Assembly: GCF_011926545.1 (NCBI RefSeq)
Contig: NZ_JAATIT010000002.1
Span: 496,001 to 560,000 of the forward strand
Length of the DNA: 64,000 nt
Direction: 5' to 3'
Origin: Sphingopyxis italica
GTDB taxonomy: Bacteria > Pseudomonadota > Alphaproteobacteria > Sphingomonadales > Sphingomonadaceae
Under the pieces are notes generated by a model. The model was not told the DNA's origin. It was given only the letters and a program-made list of their open reading frames with translations, and did no database searches. Shown piece after piece: positions 17,854-28,327 of this stretch (positions are counted from its first letter, which is position 1; each line of letters begins with the position of its first letter). The position numbers were made by a program, and so were the translations under genes.

Positions 17854-19788
17854 TCACCGTCCCGAATGATAGAAATCATGCACCGCCTGCGCGACCCCGG
17901 CGCTCACACCCGGCGCTTTCCGCAAATCCTCCAGGCTCGCACCGCGCACGGCGCGCGCGGTGCCGAAGTGCATCAGCAGCGCCTTCTTGCGCGCCGGGCC
18001 GATGCCCGGCACCTCGTCGAGCGGCGAGCTGCCCATTGCCTTGGCGCGTTTCTGCCGGTGCGCGCCGATCGCGAAGCGGTGCGCCTCGTCGCGCAGCCGC
18101 TGGATATAGAAAAGCACGGCATTGTTCGGCGGCAGCGTGAACTCTCGCCCGTCGGGGTGATAGAAAGTCTCACGCCCGGCGTTGCGATCCGGCCCCTTGG
18201 CGACCCCCACATAAGTCAGGTCGTCGATCCCCAGCTCGGCGAGCACCGCGCCCGCCGCCGACACCTGTCCCTTGCCGCCGTCGATCAGCACCAGGTTGGG
18301 CCATTCGCCCTTGGTGCGTTCGGGATCCTCCTCGATCGCGCGCGCAAAGCGGCGCTGAAACACCTCGCGCATCATCGCGAAATCGTCGCCGGGCTGCGTT
18401 TCGGGCCGCTTGATGTTGAACTTGCGATAGGCGCCCTTGATCCAGCCCTCGGGACCCGCGACGACCATCGCGCCGAGCGCGTTCGTCCCCTGGATATGGC
18501 TGTTGTCGTAAATCTCGATGCGCTGCGGCGGATTTTCGAGATCGAACAGCTCGGCAAGCTCGCGCCCGAGCTTCGCCTGGCTGCTGCTTTCGGCGAGGCG
18601 GCGGTCGAGTTCCTCGCCGGCATTGCGCACCGCCTGTTCGAGCAGCCGGCGGCGGTTGCCGCGCTGCGGCACGCTGATCTCGACCTTACGGTTCGCGCTC
18701 TCGCCCAGCGCTTCGGCCAGCAGCGCGCATTCGTCGGGCTCGCGGTCGACGAGAATTGTCTTCGGCGGCGGCACGCCTTCGTAGAATTGCATCAGGAAGC
18801 TCGCCATCACCTCGTTCTCGGGCACCCCCGAAACATGCGCCGGAAAGAAACTACGATGCCCCCAATTCTGGCCGCCGCGGATGAAGAAGCCCGCGATGCA
18901 CAGCTGCCCGCCCTTCGCGGCGAGCGCGAACACGTCGGCATCGCCCAGCCCCTCCGCGTGGACCGACTGGCTACCCTGGATGAAGGTCAGCGACTTCAGC
19001 CGGTCGCGGATCACCGCCGCCTGCTCAAAATCCATCGCTTCGGCGGCGCGCGTCATCGCATCGCCCAGCCGTTTCTGCACCGCCGTCGAGCGGCCTTCGA
19101 GGAAATCCTGCGCGTCACTCACCAGCCCGGCATAATCCTCCTTCGAGATGCGATCGACGCACGGCGCGCTGCACCGCTTGATCTGGTAGAGCAGGCACGG
19201 CCGCGAGCGGTTCGCGAAGAAGCTGTCGGTGCAGCTGCGCAGGAGGAAGGTCTTCTGCAACGCATTGAGCGTCTGGTTCACCGATCCGGCACTCGCGAAC
19301 GGGCCATAATAGCGCCCCTTCGCGCGCCGCGCGCCGCGATGCTTTTGCACGCGCGGGAAATCATGGTCTGCGCGCAGCAGGATGAAGGGGAAGCTTTTGT
19401 CGTCGCGCAGCAGCACATTGTACGGCGGGCGATAACGCTTGATCAGCTGGGCTTCGAGCAGCAGCGCCTCGGCTTCGCTCACCGTCGTGACGATCTCCAT
19501 CGCGCGCGTCTGCGACACCATGCGCTGGAGCCGCTGCGGCAGGCGCGCGACCTGCGTGTAGTTGGTGACGCGGTTCTTGAGCGCGCGCGCCTTCCCCACA
19601 TAGAGCACGTCGCCGCGCGCATCGAGCATCCGGTAGACGCCGGGGCGCGTCGGCAATTTGCGCACCACGCTGCGGATCGCCTCGGCGCCGCGTTCGAGGT
19701 CGGGCTGGTCGCCCTCCCCGTCGCCGCCGCGGATCACATAGGTCGCTTTTTCTTCGTTGAATCGGTCGGGAGCGTTCGGGCGGGCCAT
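17854..19788 (-). CDS. uvrC: Excinuclease ABC subunit C
   Basis: UvrC makes both incisions in nucleotide excision repair. In 644 residues the order is the GIY-YIG nuclease (TRPGVYRMLDARGDVLYVGKA, about 47-67), a Cys-rich segment (CLLYQIKRCSAPCVDRIS), the UVR/UvrB-binding motif (AMDFEQAAVIRDRLKSL), the RNase H-like endonuclease (IEIYDNSHIQGTNALG, VLIDGGKGQ) and C-terminal helix-hairpin-helix motifs (VPGIGPARKKALL). It heads the uvrC-thioesterase-recO unit. Confidence 0.96.
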   Translation of the reverse strand: MARPNAPDRFNEEKATYVIRGGDGEGDQPDLERGAEAIRSVVRKLPTRPGVYRMLDARGDVLYVGKARALKNRVTNYTQVARLPQRLQRMVSQTRAMEIVTTVSEAEALLLEAQLIKRYRPPYNVLLRDDKSFPFILLRADHDFPRVQKHRGARRAKGRYYGPFASAGSVNQTLNALQKTFLLRSCTDSFFANRSRPCLLYQIKRCSAPCVDRISKEDYAGLVSDAQDFLEGRSTAVQKRLGDAMTRAAEAMDFEQAAVIRDRLKSLTFIQGSQSVHAEGLGDADVFALAAKGGQLCIAGFFIRGGQNWGHRSFFPAHVSGVPENEVMASFLMQFYEGVPPPKTILVDREPDECALLAEALGESANRKVEISVPQRGNRRRLLEQAVRNAGEELDRRLAESSSQAKLGRELAELFDLENPPQRIEIYDNSHIQGTNALGAMVVAGPEGWIKGAYRKFNIKRPETQPGDDFAMMREVFQRRFARAIEEDPERTKGEWPNLVLIDGGKGQVSAAGAVLAELGIDDLTYVGVAKGPDRNAGRETFYHPDGREFTLPPNNAVLFYIQRLRDEAHRFAIGAHRQKRAKAMGSSPLDEVPGIGPARKKALLMHFGTARAVRGASLEDLRKAPGVSAGVAQAVHDFYHSGR

Positions 19789-19856
19789 GATTTTGCATGT
19801 AGGCGATGGCGCTGCGAGCCGCCATAGTGCGGGAGGTAAAACATGGGAGGGGTCGT

Positions 19857-20576
19857 ATGGAACTTCGTGGAAAGCTCGCGCTGGTCACCGGCGGCAGCGA
19901 CGGGATCGGGCGCGAGATCGCGCTGCAACTGCAGGGTGCGGGCGCCGAGGTGATCGTCACCGGCCGCTCGGCGGAGAAATTGCGGGCGATGGCGGCGCTC
20001 GGTTTCGGCACGATCGCGGGTGATCTCTCGACACCCTCGGGCGTCGATGCCGTCGTCGATGGCGTGGCGGACAAGCCACTCGCGCTGCTCGTCAACAATG
20101 CGGGCGTCGGCAGCGAATATGAGCTGGACCGGCCCGAAACGCTCGACAATGCGGCGCATTGCATCCGCACCAACCTCGACGCGCCGATCGCGCTTTGCAC
20201 CCGGCTGCTCCCGGTGCTTCAGGCCCAGCCCGAAGCCGCGATCGTCAACGTCACCTCGGGCCTTGCGATCGCCCCGCGCGCGGGCGGTTCGGTCTATTGC
20301 GCGACCAAGGCGGGATTGCGCAGCTATACGCAGGCGATCCGCCATGCGCTGAAGGACAGCAATGTCCGGGTGATCGAGGCGCTGCCGCCGGTGGTCGAAA
20401 CCAACATGACCGCGGGCCGCGCGGGCAAGAAAATGAACGCGCACGACTGCGCCGCCGAAATCGTCCGCGGCATCCGGACTGGCAAACGCGAGGTGAACGC
20501 CGGGATGGTGAAGCTGTTGCAGCTGATGCACAGCATTTCGCCCGCGCTCGCGCGGCGGATCATGATCGGGTTTTGA
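19857..20576 (+). CDS. Short-chain dehydrogenase/reductase (DltE-like)
   Basis: This 239-residue SDR has TGGSDGIG (nucleotide binding, about 11-18), NNAGVGS, the catalytic Ser region NVTSGLAIAP, and YCATKAG with the Tyr/Lys pair. NADPH use is likely from the TGRSAEK segment. The substrate is unknown; DltE-like members act as general oxidoreductases. The start at 19857 follows GGGAGGGG and agrees with the family N-terminus (MELRGKLALVTGG). It is divergent from uvrC. Confidence 0.85.
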   Translation: MELRGKLALVTGGSDGIGREIALQLQGAGAEVIVTGRSAEKLRAMAALGFGTIAGDLSTPSGVDAVVDGVADKPLALLVNNAGVGSEYELDRPETLDNAAHCIRTNLDAPIALCTRLLPVLQAQPEAAIVNVTSGLAIAPRAGGSVYCATKAGLRSYTQAIRHALKDSNVRVIEALPPVVETNMTAGRAGKKMNAHDCAAEIVRGIRTGKREVNAGMVKLLQLMHSISPALARRIMIGF

Positions 20577-20659
20577 GGGGGGGCGTTTCGACGTAACGGT
20601 GCTCGACGCCGCCGACGTCCGTTTTGGGGTGGGGAGCGGACGTTGCCACTCTCAACCCT

Positions 20660-20731
20660 CGTCATTCCCGCGAAAGCGGGAACCCAGCGAGCAACCGTCG
20701 CTACTGGGTTCCCGCTTTCGCGGGAATGACG
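20660..20731. repeat. Long perfect intergenic palindrome
   Basis: Arms of 28 bp (CGTCATTCCCGCGAAAGCGG onward, 20660-20687, and its exact complement at 20704-20731) enclose a 16-nt loop. It lies between the SDR gene and the convergent oxidoreductase at 20777. The CGTCAT-CCCG outer arm is shared with the element at 5457 and is common in sphingomonad intergenic repeats. It may terminate transcription from both sides. Confidence 0.85.
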
Positions 20732-20776
20732 AAGTAAGGGAATAGCAGCTACCGGCCGCAGCCCGACCTTTCACCC

Positions 20777-21916
20777 TCAGCCGTGCGGCTTGATCAGATA
20801 TTTCTCGCCCGTGCGCTTCGCGTTGTACGCCTGCGCCGTATCAACATCCAGCGCATCGGCCAACGAGACCTCATGGCTGTAATGGCTCTTGAACGTCGTC
20901 GTCAGCTCGTCGACGACGCGCTTCCGCATCCGTCCCACGACGTCCGCGCCGGCCTTCGCCATGAAGGGGGTCAGCAGGAAGCCGCCGAGCGCCCAGGTCA
21001 GGCCAAAGCTGCGCGCCGAGAAGGTCGTCGGTGACAGGTCGAGCGCGCCATAGATATAGACCTGCTTGAACGTATCCGAACCATAGCGGCTATATGTCGT
21101 CGTTTTCCGCACCGCCGCCGCCTCCATCGCGGTCAGGATCTGTCCGGCGAGCTTGCCGCCGCCGGTCGCGTCGAAGCCGATCGTTGCGCCCGTCTCAGCG
21201 ATCGCATCGACCAGCCGATCCATAAAATCGTCGGCACCGCTGTTGACGATATATTTCGCCCCGATGCCCTTCAGGATTTCGACCTGCGCGTCGCTGCGCA
21301 CGATGTTGACGAGCGGAATGCCGTCCTTCGCGCAAATCTTGACGAGCATCTGGCCGAGGTTCGACGCCGCCGCAGTGTGGACGATCGCGCTGTGATTCTC
21401 CATCCGCATCGTCTCGGTGAAGGCGAGGCTGGTCAGCGGATTGACGAAACAGGACGCACCGTCGGCCGCATCGGTGCCATCGGGCAGCGCCATCACCATC
21501 TGCACCGGCAGGCAGCGATATTCGGCATACATCTCGCCGCCGAGCAGCGCGACGGTCTTGCCGAGCAGCGCCTGCGCTTCGGGCGAGTCCCCTGCCGCGA
21601 CGACGGTTCCGCAGCCTTCGTTGCCGATCGCGAGCGCGTCGCCGATGCGCCCCCCCATCGCGCGCATGCCCGCGGGCGGGACGTCGGCGGTGATCAGCGG
21701 CTGGCCATCCTTGGTCGAGGCGCGCGCGGTCGACACGTCCGCGCCGCCGAACAGCAGGCCGAGGTCCGACGGATTGATCGGCGCGGCGAGCACCTTCACC
21801 AGCACCTCGTGCGGCTTCGGCACCGGCATCGGGCGGGGTTCGAGCGACACTTCGAGCTGCCCTTCGGGCTTCACAAGCGTCAGCATGGTGAGGTTGGTTT
21901 CAGGCAGGTCGGTCAT
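20777..21916 (-). CDS. Zinc-free medium-chain (quinone/enoyl reductase-like) oxidoreductase
   Basis: The 379-residue MDR-superfamily protein has the N-terminal GroES-like domain (PKPHEVLVKVLAAPINPSDLGLL, GNEGCGTVVAAG) and a Rossmann domain (TAAASNLGQMLVKICAKDGIPLVNIVRS, FDATGGGKLAGQIL). The catalytic-zinc Cys/His residues of alcohol dehydrogenases are absent, so it is a quinone reductase or trans-2-enoyl-CoA reductase type enzyme using NAD(P)H. The start at 21916 is set by GGAGA upstream. The substrate is unknown, and no operon partner is seen. Confidence 0.8.
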   Translation of the reverse strand: MTDLPETNLTMLTLVKPEGQLEVSLEPRPMPVPKPHEVLVKVLAAPINPSDLGLLFGGADVSTARASTKDGQPLITADVPPAGMRAMGGRIGDALAIGNEGCGTVVAAGDSPEAQALLGKTVALLGGEMYAEYRCLPVQMVMALPDGTDAADGASCFVNPLTSLAFTETMRMENHSAIVHTAAASNLGQMLVKICAKDGIPLVNIVRSDAQVEILKGIGAKYIVNSGADDFMDRLVDAIAETGATIGFDATGGGKLAGQILTAMEAAAVRKTTTYSRYGSDTFKQVYIYGALDLSPTTFSARSFGLTWALGGFLLTPFMAKAGADVVGRMRKRVVDELTTTFKSHYSHEVSLADALDVDTAQAYNAKRTGEKYLIKPHG

Positions 21917-22008
21917 CGCGCGTCTCCGGTCGCTTTTCGGTTTCTCGATGCAACGGATTAGGCGAGGCGGTGCCCTGTGACAATGGGTCCTTGTCGACTT
22001 TCCTCTCC

Positions 22009-22132
22009 GTTCGCATCGAGCGAAGTCGAGATGCCTCGCAGGCACGCGCTTCTGTTGGGTGTCTCGACTTCGACCGCAGGTCGAAGTTTATCCTGAGCGC
22101 CTGCCAAGGCAGTCGAAGGGCTCGACACGAAT
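22009..22132. repeat. Composite intergenic palindromic repeat
   Basis: CGAAGTCGAGA (22021-22031) and TCTCGACTTCG (22062-22072) form inverted arms. They are followed by TCCTGAGCGCCTG and CAAGGCAGTCGAAGGG, which match the interior of the element at 5457-5517. The CGAAGTCGAGA arm also recurs at 36.33 and 36.38 kb. It fills the gap between the oxidoreductase gene and cysQ. Confidence 0.7.
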
Positions 22133-22151
22133 GGAAATGGAGAGTTGCGTT

Positions 22152-22901
22152 TTAGCCGGGCGAATATTGCGCCGCGAGCCGTAGCACCTCGCCGGCGAGT
22201 TCAGCGCGGCAGATCAACAGATCGGGCAGATAGGTATCGGGATTATTGTAACGGAGCGGCGAACCGTCAACGCGGCTGACGTGCAGGCCCGCCGCTTGCG
22301 CCACGGCGACGGGCGCGCAATTGTCCCATTCATATTGGCCGCCGGTGTGGAGGTAGATATCGGCCTCGCCGCGCACGACGGCCATCGCCTTGGCGCCCGC
22401 CGAGCCCATCGCCACCAGCTCGGCGCCGAGCCGTTCGGCCACGAAAACCGCTTCGGCGGCGGGGCGCGTGCGGCTGACGAGCATGCGGAGCGGCTGGTTC
22501 GCCGGTTGAAGCGCGACCGGCGAACCAGAAGTCAGCGTGACGCCCAAGCCCGGCAACGCGACCGCGCCGACCGCCGCGAGGCCATCGACCGCGAGCGCAA
22601 CATGCACCGCCCAGTCGTCGCGACCCTCACCATATTCGCGCGTGCCATCCAGCGGGTCGACAATCCACACGCGGCTCTGCCCGCAGCGTGCGCGATTATC
22701 CTTTTCCTCTTCGGAGAGCAGCCCATCGCTGGGCCGCGCAGCGCGCAACTCGCGGCAGAGCATCGCGTTGGCGGCCTCGTCGCCCGCCCGCCCCAGCGCC
22801 TTGCCTTCGAGGTCGCCCCGCCCCCGCAGGTCGAGCAAAATCGCGCCCGCGGCGTTCGCGAGCTGTCCGGCGAGTTGTTCGTCCGTTTCCTCCACGCCCA
22901 A
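22152..22901 (-). CDS. cysQ: 3'(2'),5'-bisphosphate nucleotidase CysQ
   Basis: CysQ removes the 3'-phosphate from PAP, the by-product of PAPS-dependent sulfate reduction. The 249-residue protein has the inositol-monophosphatase-family metal sites: SEEEKDN (about 63-69), WIVDPLDGTREY (about 80-91) and YEWDNCAPVAVAQAAG near residue 190. It ends the cysD-cysNC-cysQ unit, 4 bp after cysNC. The start is TTG at 22901 or GTG at 22895; the second has the better spacing from AGGG. Confidence 0.9.
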   Translation of the reverse strand: MGVEETDEQLAGQLANAAGAILLDLRGRGDLEGKALGRAGDEAANAMLCRELRAARPSDGLLSEEEKDNRARCGQSRVWIVDPLDGTREYGEGRDDWAVHVALAVDGLAAVGAVALPGLGVTLTSGSPVALQPANQPLRMLVSRTRPAAEAVFVAERLGAELVAMGSAGAKAMAVVRGEADIYLHTGGQYEWDNCAPVAVAQAAGLHVSRVDGSPLRYNNPDTYLPDLLICRAELAGEVLRLAAQYSPG

Positions 22902-22905
22902 TGCC

Positions 22906-24819
22906 CTACCCCAACAAGCGATCGATGATCAGGTCTGCCGCCTCTTCGGGCGTCATCGCGGTCGTGTCGATGCGGATCTCGGGATTTTCGGGCGCCTCAT
23001 AGGGGCTGTCGATGCCGGTGAAATTCTTGAGCTGTCCCGCGCGCGCCTTTTTGTAGAGGCCCTTCACGTCGCGGCGCTCCGCTTCGGCCAGCGGCGTATC
23101 GATGAACACTTCGATGAACTCGCCGTCGGGCAACATGCCGCGCACCATCTCGCGCTCGGCGCGGAAGGGCGAGATGAAGGCGGTGATGACGATCAGCCCG
23201 GCATCCGACATCAGCTTCGCAACCTCGCCGACGCGGCGGATATTCTCGATCCGGTCGGCTTCGGTGAAGCCGAGATCGCGGTTGAGCCCGTGACGGACAT
23301 TGTCGCCGTCGAGCAGGAAGCTGTGCCGGTTCATCCGGTGCAGCTTCTTTTCGACGAGGTTCGCGATCGTGGATTTACCCGACCCCGACAGGCCGGTGAA
23401 CCAGAGCAGCGCGGGCCGCTGGTTCTTCAGGCTCGCGCGCATGTCGCGGTCGATGTCGGTCGCTTGCCAATGAACATTCTGGGCGCGGCGCAGGCTGAAA
23501 TGCAGCATCCCCGCGGCGACGGTCGCGTTGGTCAGCTTGTCGATCAGGATAAAGCCGCCGAGCGTATGATTGTCGCCATAGGCTTCGAAGGTGATCGGCT
23601 TGTCGGTCGACAGTTCGACGACGCCGATGCCGTTGAGGTCCAGCGTCTTCGCCGCGAGATGATCGAGCGTGTTGACGTTGATCTCGTACTTCGGCGCCTG
23701 CACCGTCGCCGAGACGCTCTGCGTCGCGAGCTTCAGCCAATAGGCGCGGCCCGGAATCATCGCCTCGTCGGCCATCCAGACGAGCGTCGCTTCGAACTGG
23801 TCGGCGGCCTCGGGCGGCGCGTCGGCGGCGGCGATCACATCGCCGCGCGAACAATCGACCTCATCGGCGAGCGTGAGGGTGACCGACTGCCCCGCGACGG
23901 CTTCATCGAGGTCGCCATCGAGCGTGACGATCCGGTCGATCGTCGTCGTTTTGCCGCTGGGCAGGATGCGCACCGCATCGCCGGGCTTGACCTTGCCGCT
24001 CGCGAGTTGGCCCGAGAAGCCCCGGAAATCGAGGTTCGGGCGGTTGACCCACTGGACCGGCAAACGGAACGGCTTCGCTTCATCGGCGGCGCTGCCGACC
24101 TCGACATTTTCGAGATGCTCGATCAGCGCGGGCCCCTTGAACCAGGGCGTATTGTCCGAGAGCGCGGTGATATTGTCGCCCTTGAAACCCGAGATCGGGA
24201 TCGCGGTGAAATTGGTGATGCCGATCTCGCTGGCGAAGGCGCGGTAGGCCAACGTGATGCGGTCGAAGACGGCCTTGTCGTAGCCGACGAGGTCCATCTT
24301 GTTCACCGCCAGCACGATATGCTTGATGCCGATCAGGTGCGCGAGGAAGCTGTGGCGGCGCGTCTGCGTCAGCACGCCCTTGCGCGCGTCGATCAGGATG
24401 ACGGCGAGGTCGGCGGTCGACGCACCGGTGACCATGTTGCGCGTATACTGTTCGTGCCCCGGGGTGTCGGCGACGATGAACTTGCGCTTTTCGGTCGTGA
24501 AAAAGCGGTAGGCGACGTCGATCGTGATCCCCTGCTCGCGCTCGGCGGCGAGGCCGTCGACGAGGAGCGCGAAATCGATCTCCTGCCCCTGCGTCCCGAC
24601 GCGCTTGCTGTCGGCCTCGAGCGCGGCAAGCTGGTCCTCGAAGATCATCTTGCTGTCGTAGAGCAGCCGTCCGATCAGCGTCGACTTGCCGTCGTCGACC
24701 GATCCGCAGGTGATGAAGCGCAGCAAAGATTTCTGCTGATGCTGTTCGAGATAGGCGTCGATGTCCTCGGCGATCAGCGCGTCGGTGACGTAGATGGGAG
24801 AGTTTGGGGTATTTGGCAT
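22906..24819 (-). CDS. cysNC: Bifunctional sulfate adenylyltransferase large subunit / APS kinase
   Basis: CysN is the GTPase subunit that drives APS formation with CysD; the fused CysC phosphorylates APS to PAPS. In 637 residues there is the GTPase P-loop [10 protein letters not shown] (about 38-47), [12 protein letters not shown] and NKMDLVGY, then beta-barrel domains. The APS kinase follows, with P-loop GLSGSGKST at 476-484, [15 protein letters not shown] and FISPFRAER. Both catalytic halves appear intact. Its ATG overlaps the cysD stop by 1 bp. Confidence 0.96.
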   Translation of the reverse strand: MPNTPNSPIYVTDALIAEDIDAYLEQHQQKSLLRFITCGSVDDGKSTLIGRLLYDSKMIFEDQLAALEADSKRVGTQGQEIDFALLVDGLAAEREQGITIDVAYRFFTTEKRKFIVADTPGHEQYTRNMVTGASTADLAVILIDARKGVLTQTRRHSFLAHLIGIKHIVLAVNKMDLVGYDKAVFDRITLAYRAFASEIGITNFTAIPISGFKGDNITALSDNTPWFKGPALIEHLENVEVGSAADEAKPFRLPVQWVNRPNLDFRGFSGQLASGKVKPGDAVRILPSGKTTTIDRIVTLDGDLDEAVAGQSVTLTLADEVDCSRGDVIAAADAPPEAADQFEATLVWMADEAMIPGRAYWLKLATQSVSATVQAPKYEINVNTLDHLAAKTLDLNGIGVVELSTDKPITFEAYGDNHTLGGFILIDKLTNATVAAGMLHFSLRRAQNVHWQATDIDRDMRASLKNQRPALLWFTGLSGSGKSTIANLVEKKLHRMNRHSFLLDGDNVRHGLNRDLGFTEADRIENIRRVGEVAKLMSDAGLIVITAFISPFRAEREMVRGMLPDGEFIEVFIDTPLAEAERRDVKGLYKKARAGQLKNFTGIDSPYEAPENPEIRIDTTAMTPEEAADLIIDRLLG

Positions 24820-25724
24820 CAGAAATACCCCTCCTGCTTCTTCTTCTCCATGCTGGCGTCACCGCCATCCTTGTCGATGATGCGGCCTTGCCGTTCGCTG
24901 GTCGTGGTCAGCAGCATTTCCTGAATCACTTCCGACAACGTGCTGGCCTCGCTCTCGACCGCGCCCGTCAGCGGATAGCAGCCAAGGGTGCGAAAACGCA
25001 CCGAGCGCTGAACGGGCGTCTCACCCGGCAGCAAGGGAAAGCGGTCGTCATCGACCATCAGCAGCAGCCCATCGCGCTCGACCGTCGGACGCGGCGCGGC
25101 GAAATAGAGCGGGACGATCGGGATATTCTCCCGCGCGATATACTGCCAGATGTCGAGTTCGGTCCAGTTCGAGATCGGGAAGACGCGGATGCTCTCGCCT
25201 TTCGCCTTGCGGGCGTTGTAAAGATTCCAGAGCTCGGGACGCTGTTTCTTCGGGTCCCAGCCGTGGGTCGCGGTGCGAAAGGAGAAGATGCGCTCCTTGG
25301 CGCGACTCTTTTCCTCGTCGCGGCGCGCGCCGCCGAAGGCGACGTCGAAGCCGTGGAGGTCGAGCGCCTGCTTCAGCCCCTCGGTCTTCCACATGTCGGT
25401 GTGCAAGGGGCCATGGTCGAAGGGATTGATGCCGCGCGCCTTCGCCTCCGGATTCTGATAGACGATCAGATCCATGCCGCTTTCGGCCGCCATGCGGTCG
25501 CGCAGCTCGTACATCGCCTGGAATTTCCACGTCGTATCGACATGGAGCAAAGGGAACGGCGGCGGCGAGGGATAAAAGGCCTTGCGCGCGAGATGAAGCA
25601 TCACCGCGCTGTCCTTGCCCACGCTATAGAGCATCACAGGCTTCGCTGCGTCGGCCATCACTTCGCGCATGATATGGATGCTCTCGGCCTCGAGCCGGTC
25701 GAGATGGGTCAGCGTATCGGTCAT
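24819..25724 (-). CDS. cysD: Sulfate adenylyltransferase small subunit
   Basis: CysD is the PP-loop ATP pyrophosphatase that adenylates sulfate with CysN. The 301-residue protein has [20 protein letters not shown] (SxGKDS PP-loop, about 29-48), [35 protein letters not shown] and the C-terminal [21 protein letters not shown]. The start at 25724 (MTDTLTHLD) is the family N-terminus. It is the promoter-proximal gene of cysD-cysNC-cysQ. No cysH/cysI is in the window. Confidence 0.96.
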   Translation of the reverse strand: MTDTLTHLDRLEAESIHIMREVMADAAKPVMLYSVGKDSAVMLHLARKAFYPSPPPFPLLHVDTTWKFQAMYELRDRMAAESGMDLIVYQNPEAKARGINPFDHGPLHTDMWKTEGLKQALDLHGFDVAFGGARRDEEKSRAKERIFSFRTATHGWDPKKQRPELWNLYNARKAKGESIRVFPISNWTELDIWQYIARENIPIVPLYFAAPRPTVERDGLLLMVDDDRFPLLPGETPVQRSVRFRTLGCYPLTGAVESEASTLSEVIQEMLLTTTSERQGRIIDKDGGDASMEKKKQEGYF

Positions 25725-25806
25725 GCCCCGCCCTTGCCGTCCCCGTTGACGGTGCGCAAACTGTATGGCCTTTCGAGGGGGCAAGCCAGACTTGTGATGC
25801 GCGGGG

Positions 25807-26709
25807 TCATGCGGCGATATCGACTTTCATCTGCCGCCATTCGGCCGCGATCGCGGCGATCGTTTCGAGCGCGTGCGTCAGCTGCGGCGCGATGTCGGGG
25901 AGCGTACGCCACGCGGGATCGGCGATCAGCCCGAGTTCGCGGCGGAAATCATAGCCCGCGACCTTCAAGGGAACGATCCCCTCGATCGCAAGCGAGACGG
26001 GCGCCGTGGTGATCCCGATTCCTGCGGCGACCATGCGCAGACATCGCTCGTCGCTCTCGCTGCGCAGCGCGAAGCGCGGGCGGACGCCGTGGCGCGTGAA
26101 GAAGCGGCTCGTCGCGTCGAGGAATTCGCACGAACGGCGCGCGATCATCGTCTCGGCGGCGAGTTCCTCGGGACCGACCTCGATACGTCCGGCCAGCGGA
26201 TGATCCGCCGCTATGAACATCGCGAGCGGTTCCGCATAGAGCGGCGTCACATGGTCGCCGCGTTCGCCATCGCGCAGCGGAACCAGCGCCATATGGATGC
26301 GGCCGCTACCCAGCGCGGCGCGCAATTCGGAGTCGCTGTTTTCGACCAGCTCGATCGCGAAGCCCGGCCGCAGCGCGGCGGCGATCGCCTGCAACAACTC
26401 CGCGGGAGCCGAGCGGATGATCCCAAGCTTGAGTTCGGCCGCCTGACGGTCGCTCTCGCGCCCGAAACTGTCGGCGGAACGAAAGCCGCGCTCCAGATCG
26501 CGCGCGATCGGGAGAAAGCGTCCGCCCGCCTCGGTCAGCCGGATCTGGCGGCGATTACGAATGAACAGCGGCGTTCCGACGAGTTTTTCGAGGTCGGCGA
26601 TCCCCGTCGACAGCGCCGGCTGGGTCACGCGGATGCGCAGTGCGGCCTGCGTGAAGCTGCCGGCATCGACGACGGCGAGAAACTGCCGGATGTGCGCGCG
26701 CTTTATCAT
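25807..26709 (-). CDS. LysR-family transcriptional regulator
   Basis: The 300-residue protein has an N-terminal HTH ([38 protein letters not shown], about 6-43) and a LysR effector domain. It is divergent from the isovaleryl-CoA dehydrogenase gene at 26811 with a 101-bp AT-rich gap, the classic arrangement for a LysR regulator and its target. It also lies upstream of cysD on the same strand, but it does not show CysB-like length (324 aa) or sequence. Control of the acyl-CoA operon is the better guess. Confidence 0.83.
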   Translation of the reverse strand: MIKRAHIRQFLAVVDAGSFTQAALRIRVTQPALSTGIADLEKLVGTPLFIRNRRQIRLTEAGGRFLPIARDLERGFRSADSFGRESDRQAAELKLGIIRSAPAELLQAIAAALRPGFAIELVENSDSELRAALGSGRIHMALVPLRDGERGDHVTPLYAEPLAMFIAADHPLAGRIEVGPEELAAETMIARRSCEFLDATSRFFTRHGVRPRFALRSESDERCLRMVAAGIGITTAPVSLAIEGIVPLKVAGYDFRRELGLIADPAWRTLPDIAPQLTHALETIAAIAAEWRQMKVDIAA

Positions 26710-26810
26710 AAATTTTTCTTATGCTAAATATCAGCTTGTTTCAATTTCCATATGCGGAAATTTTGATGCACTATCGCGGCCTGCACCGCCCCCAGACCGA
26801 TAGGTAATTC

Positions 26811-27980
26811 ATGCGCGCCACCCCCGACTTCGATTTCGCGCTCGGCGAGACCGCCGACATGATCCGTGACACGACCGCCCGCTTCGCCGACGAACAGATC
26901 GCGCCGCTCGCGGCGAAGGCCGACGCACAGGACTGGTTTCCGCGCGACGAGCTATGGACGCAGATGGGCGCGCTTGGCCTGCACGGCATCACCGTCGAGG
27001 AAGAGTTCGGCGGGCTCGGCCTCGGTTATCTTGAGCATGTCATCGCGGTCGAGGAAGTTTCGCGCGCATCGGGGGCCATCGGCCTCTCCTACGGCGCGCA
27101 TTCGAACCTTTGCGTCAACCAGATCCGCCGCTGGGGCAATGCCGATCAGAAGGCGAAATATCTCCCCAAGCTGATCAGCGGCGAGCATGTCGGCAGCCTT
27201 GCCATGTCCGAAGCCGGGGCGGGCAGCGACGTCGTGTCGATGAAGCTGAAAGCCGACAAGGTTCAGGGCGGCTACGTCCTCAACGGCACCAAATTCTGGA
27301 TCACCAACGCGACCTGCGCCGACACGCTAGTCGTCTATGCCAAAACGAGCCCCGAGGCGGGGTCGCGCGGCATCACCGCCTTCCTGATCGAAAAGGACAT
27401 GCCGGGGTTCAGCATCGGGCAAAAGATCGACAAGGTCGGAATGCGCGGCTCGCCGACCGCCGAGCTCGTCTTCACCGACTGCGAAATCTCCGAAGAACAG
27501 GTAATGGGCCCCGAGAATGGCGGCGTCGGCGTGCTGATGTCGGGGCTTGATTATGAGCGCGTCGTGCTCGCCGGGCTCCAACTCGGCATCATGCAGGCGT
27601 GCCTCGACACGGTCATCCCTTACGTGCGTGAGCGCAAGCAGTTCGGCAAGCCGATCGGGTCGTTCCAGCTGATGCAGGCGAAGGTCGCCGATATGTATGT
27701 CATGCTCCAGTCGGCGCGCTCCTATGTCTACAACGTCGCCAAGGCGTGCGACGCCGGACAGACGACGCGCTTCGACGCGGCAGGCTGCATCCTGCTGGCG
27801 AGCGAGAATGCGGTGAAGGTCGCAGGCGAAGCGATTCAGGCATTGGGAGGCGCGGGCTATACCAAGGACTGGCCGGTCGAGCGTTACTGGCGCGATGCCA
27901 AGCTGCTCGACATCGGCGCCGGCACGAACGAGATTCGCCGCATGCTGATCGGCCGTGAACTGATCGGCGCCGGCGCGTGA
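26811..27980 (+). CDS. ivd: Isovaleryl-CoA dehydrogenase
   Basis: The 389-residue FAD enzyme would convert isovaleryl-CoA to 3-methylcrotonyl-CoA in leucine catabolism. Signatures include [26 protein letters not shown] and [13 protein letters not shown]. The catalytic base of most acyl-CoA dehydrogenases (YEGT) is replaced here by [11 protein letters not shown] Glu is instead present in [12 protein letters not shown] near residue 243, the position used by isovaleryl-CoA dehydrogenases. This supports the specific call. It begins a four-gene unit with overlapping stops and starts. The carboxylase for its product is encoded at 31.3-35.0 kb. Confidence 0.88.
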   Translation: MRATPDFDFALGETADMIRDTTARFADEQIAPLAAKADAQDWFPRDELWTQMGALGLHGITVEEEFGGLGLGYLEHVIAVEEVSRASGAIGLSYGAHSNLCVNQIRRWGNADQKAKYLPKLISGEHVGSLAMSEAGAGSDVVSMKLKADKVQGGYVLNGTKFWITNATCADTLVVYAKTSPEAGSRGITAFLIEKDMPGFSIGQKIDKVGMRGSPTAELVFTDCEISEEQVMGPENGGVGVLMSGLDYERVVLAGLQLGIMQACLDTVIPYVRERKQFGKPIGSFQLMQAKVADMYVMLQSARSYVYNVAKACDAGQTTRFDAAGCILLASENAVKVAGEAIQALGGAGYTKDWPVERYWRDAKLLDIGAGTNEIRRMLIGRELIGAGA

Positions 27981-28327
27981 TCTGGCTCTGGCTGTCGGCC
28001 GCCTTCATGGTGACGACGGCCGGTGTTCATTCGGTGCTCGGCTACCGGCGGATGATCGTGCCGTTGCTGCACGGCGAAGCCGGGCCGCTCGCCGACCCGC
28101 GGACGCGCCGGATCATCCGTTTCGCATGGCACGCGACATCGGTGCTGATGCTGATTTCGGCGGCCGCGGTGGCCTGGCCGGGAACGCCCAATAACCTGCT
28201 GATCGTCATCGGTGCCGGCTGGCTCGCGGCAGGTTTTTTCGACGCCGCCTATACGAAGGGGCGCCATATCGCGTGGCCCGCGCTCAGCGGCGCGGGCATC
28301 TTCGCGCTGATCGGTGCGTTGGTATGA
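27977..28327 (+). CDS. Small integral membrane protein
   Basis: The 116-residue protein has about four hydrophobic helices ([70 protein letters not shown]). It starts with GTG overlapping the stop of the dehydrogenase gene and overlaps the next gene by 4 bp, so it is translated as part of the operon. No known domain is recognised. Confidence 0.75.
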   Translation: MIWLWLSAAFMVTTAGVHSVLGYRRMIVPLLHGEAGPLADPRTRRIIRFAWHATSVLMLISAAAVAWPGTPNNLLIVIGAGWLAAGFFDAAYTKGRHIAWPALSGAGIFALIGALV

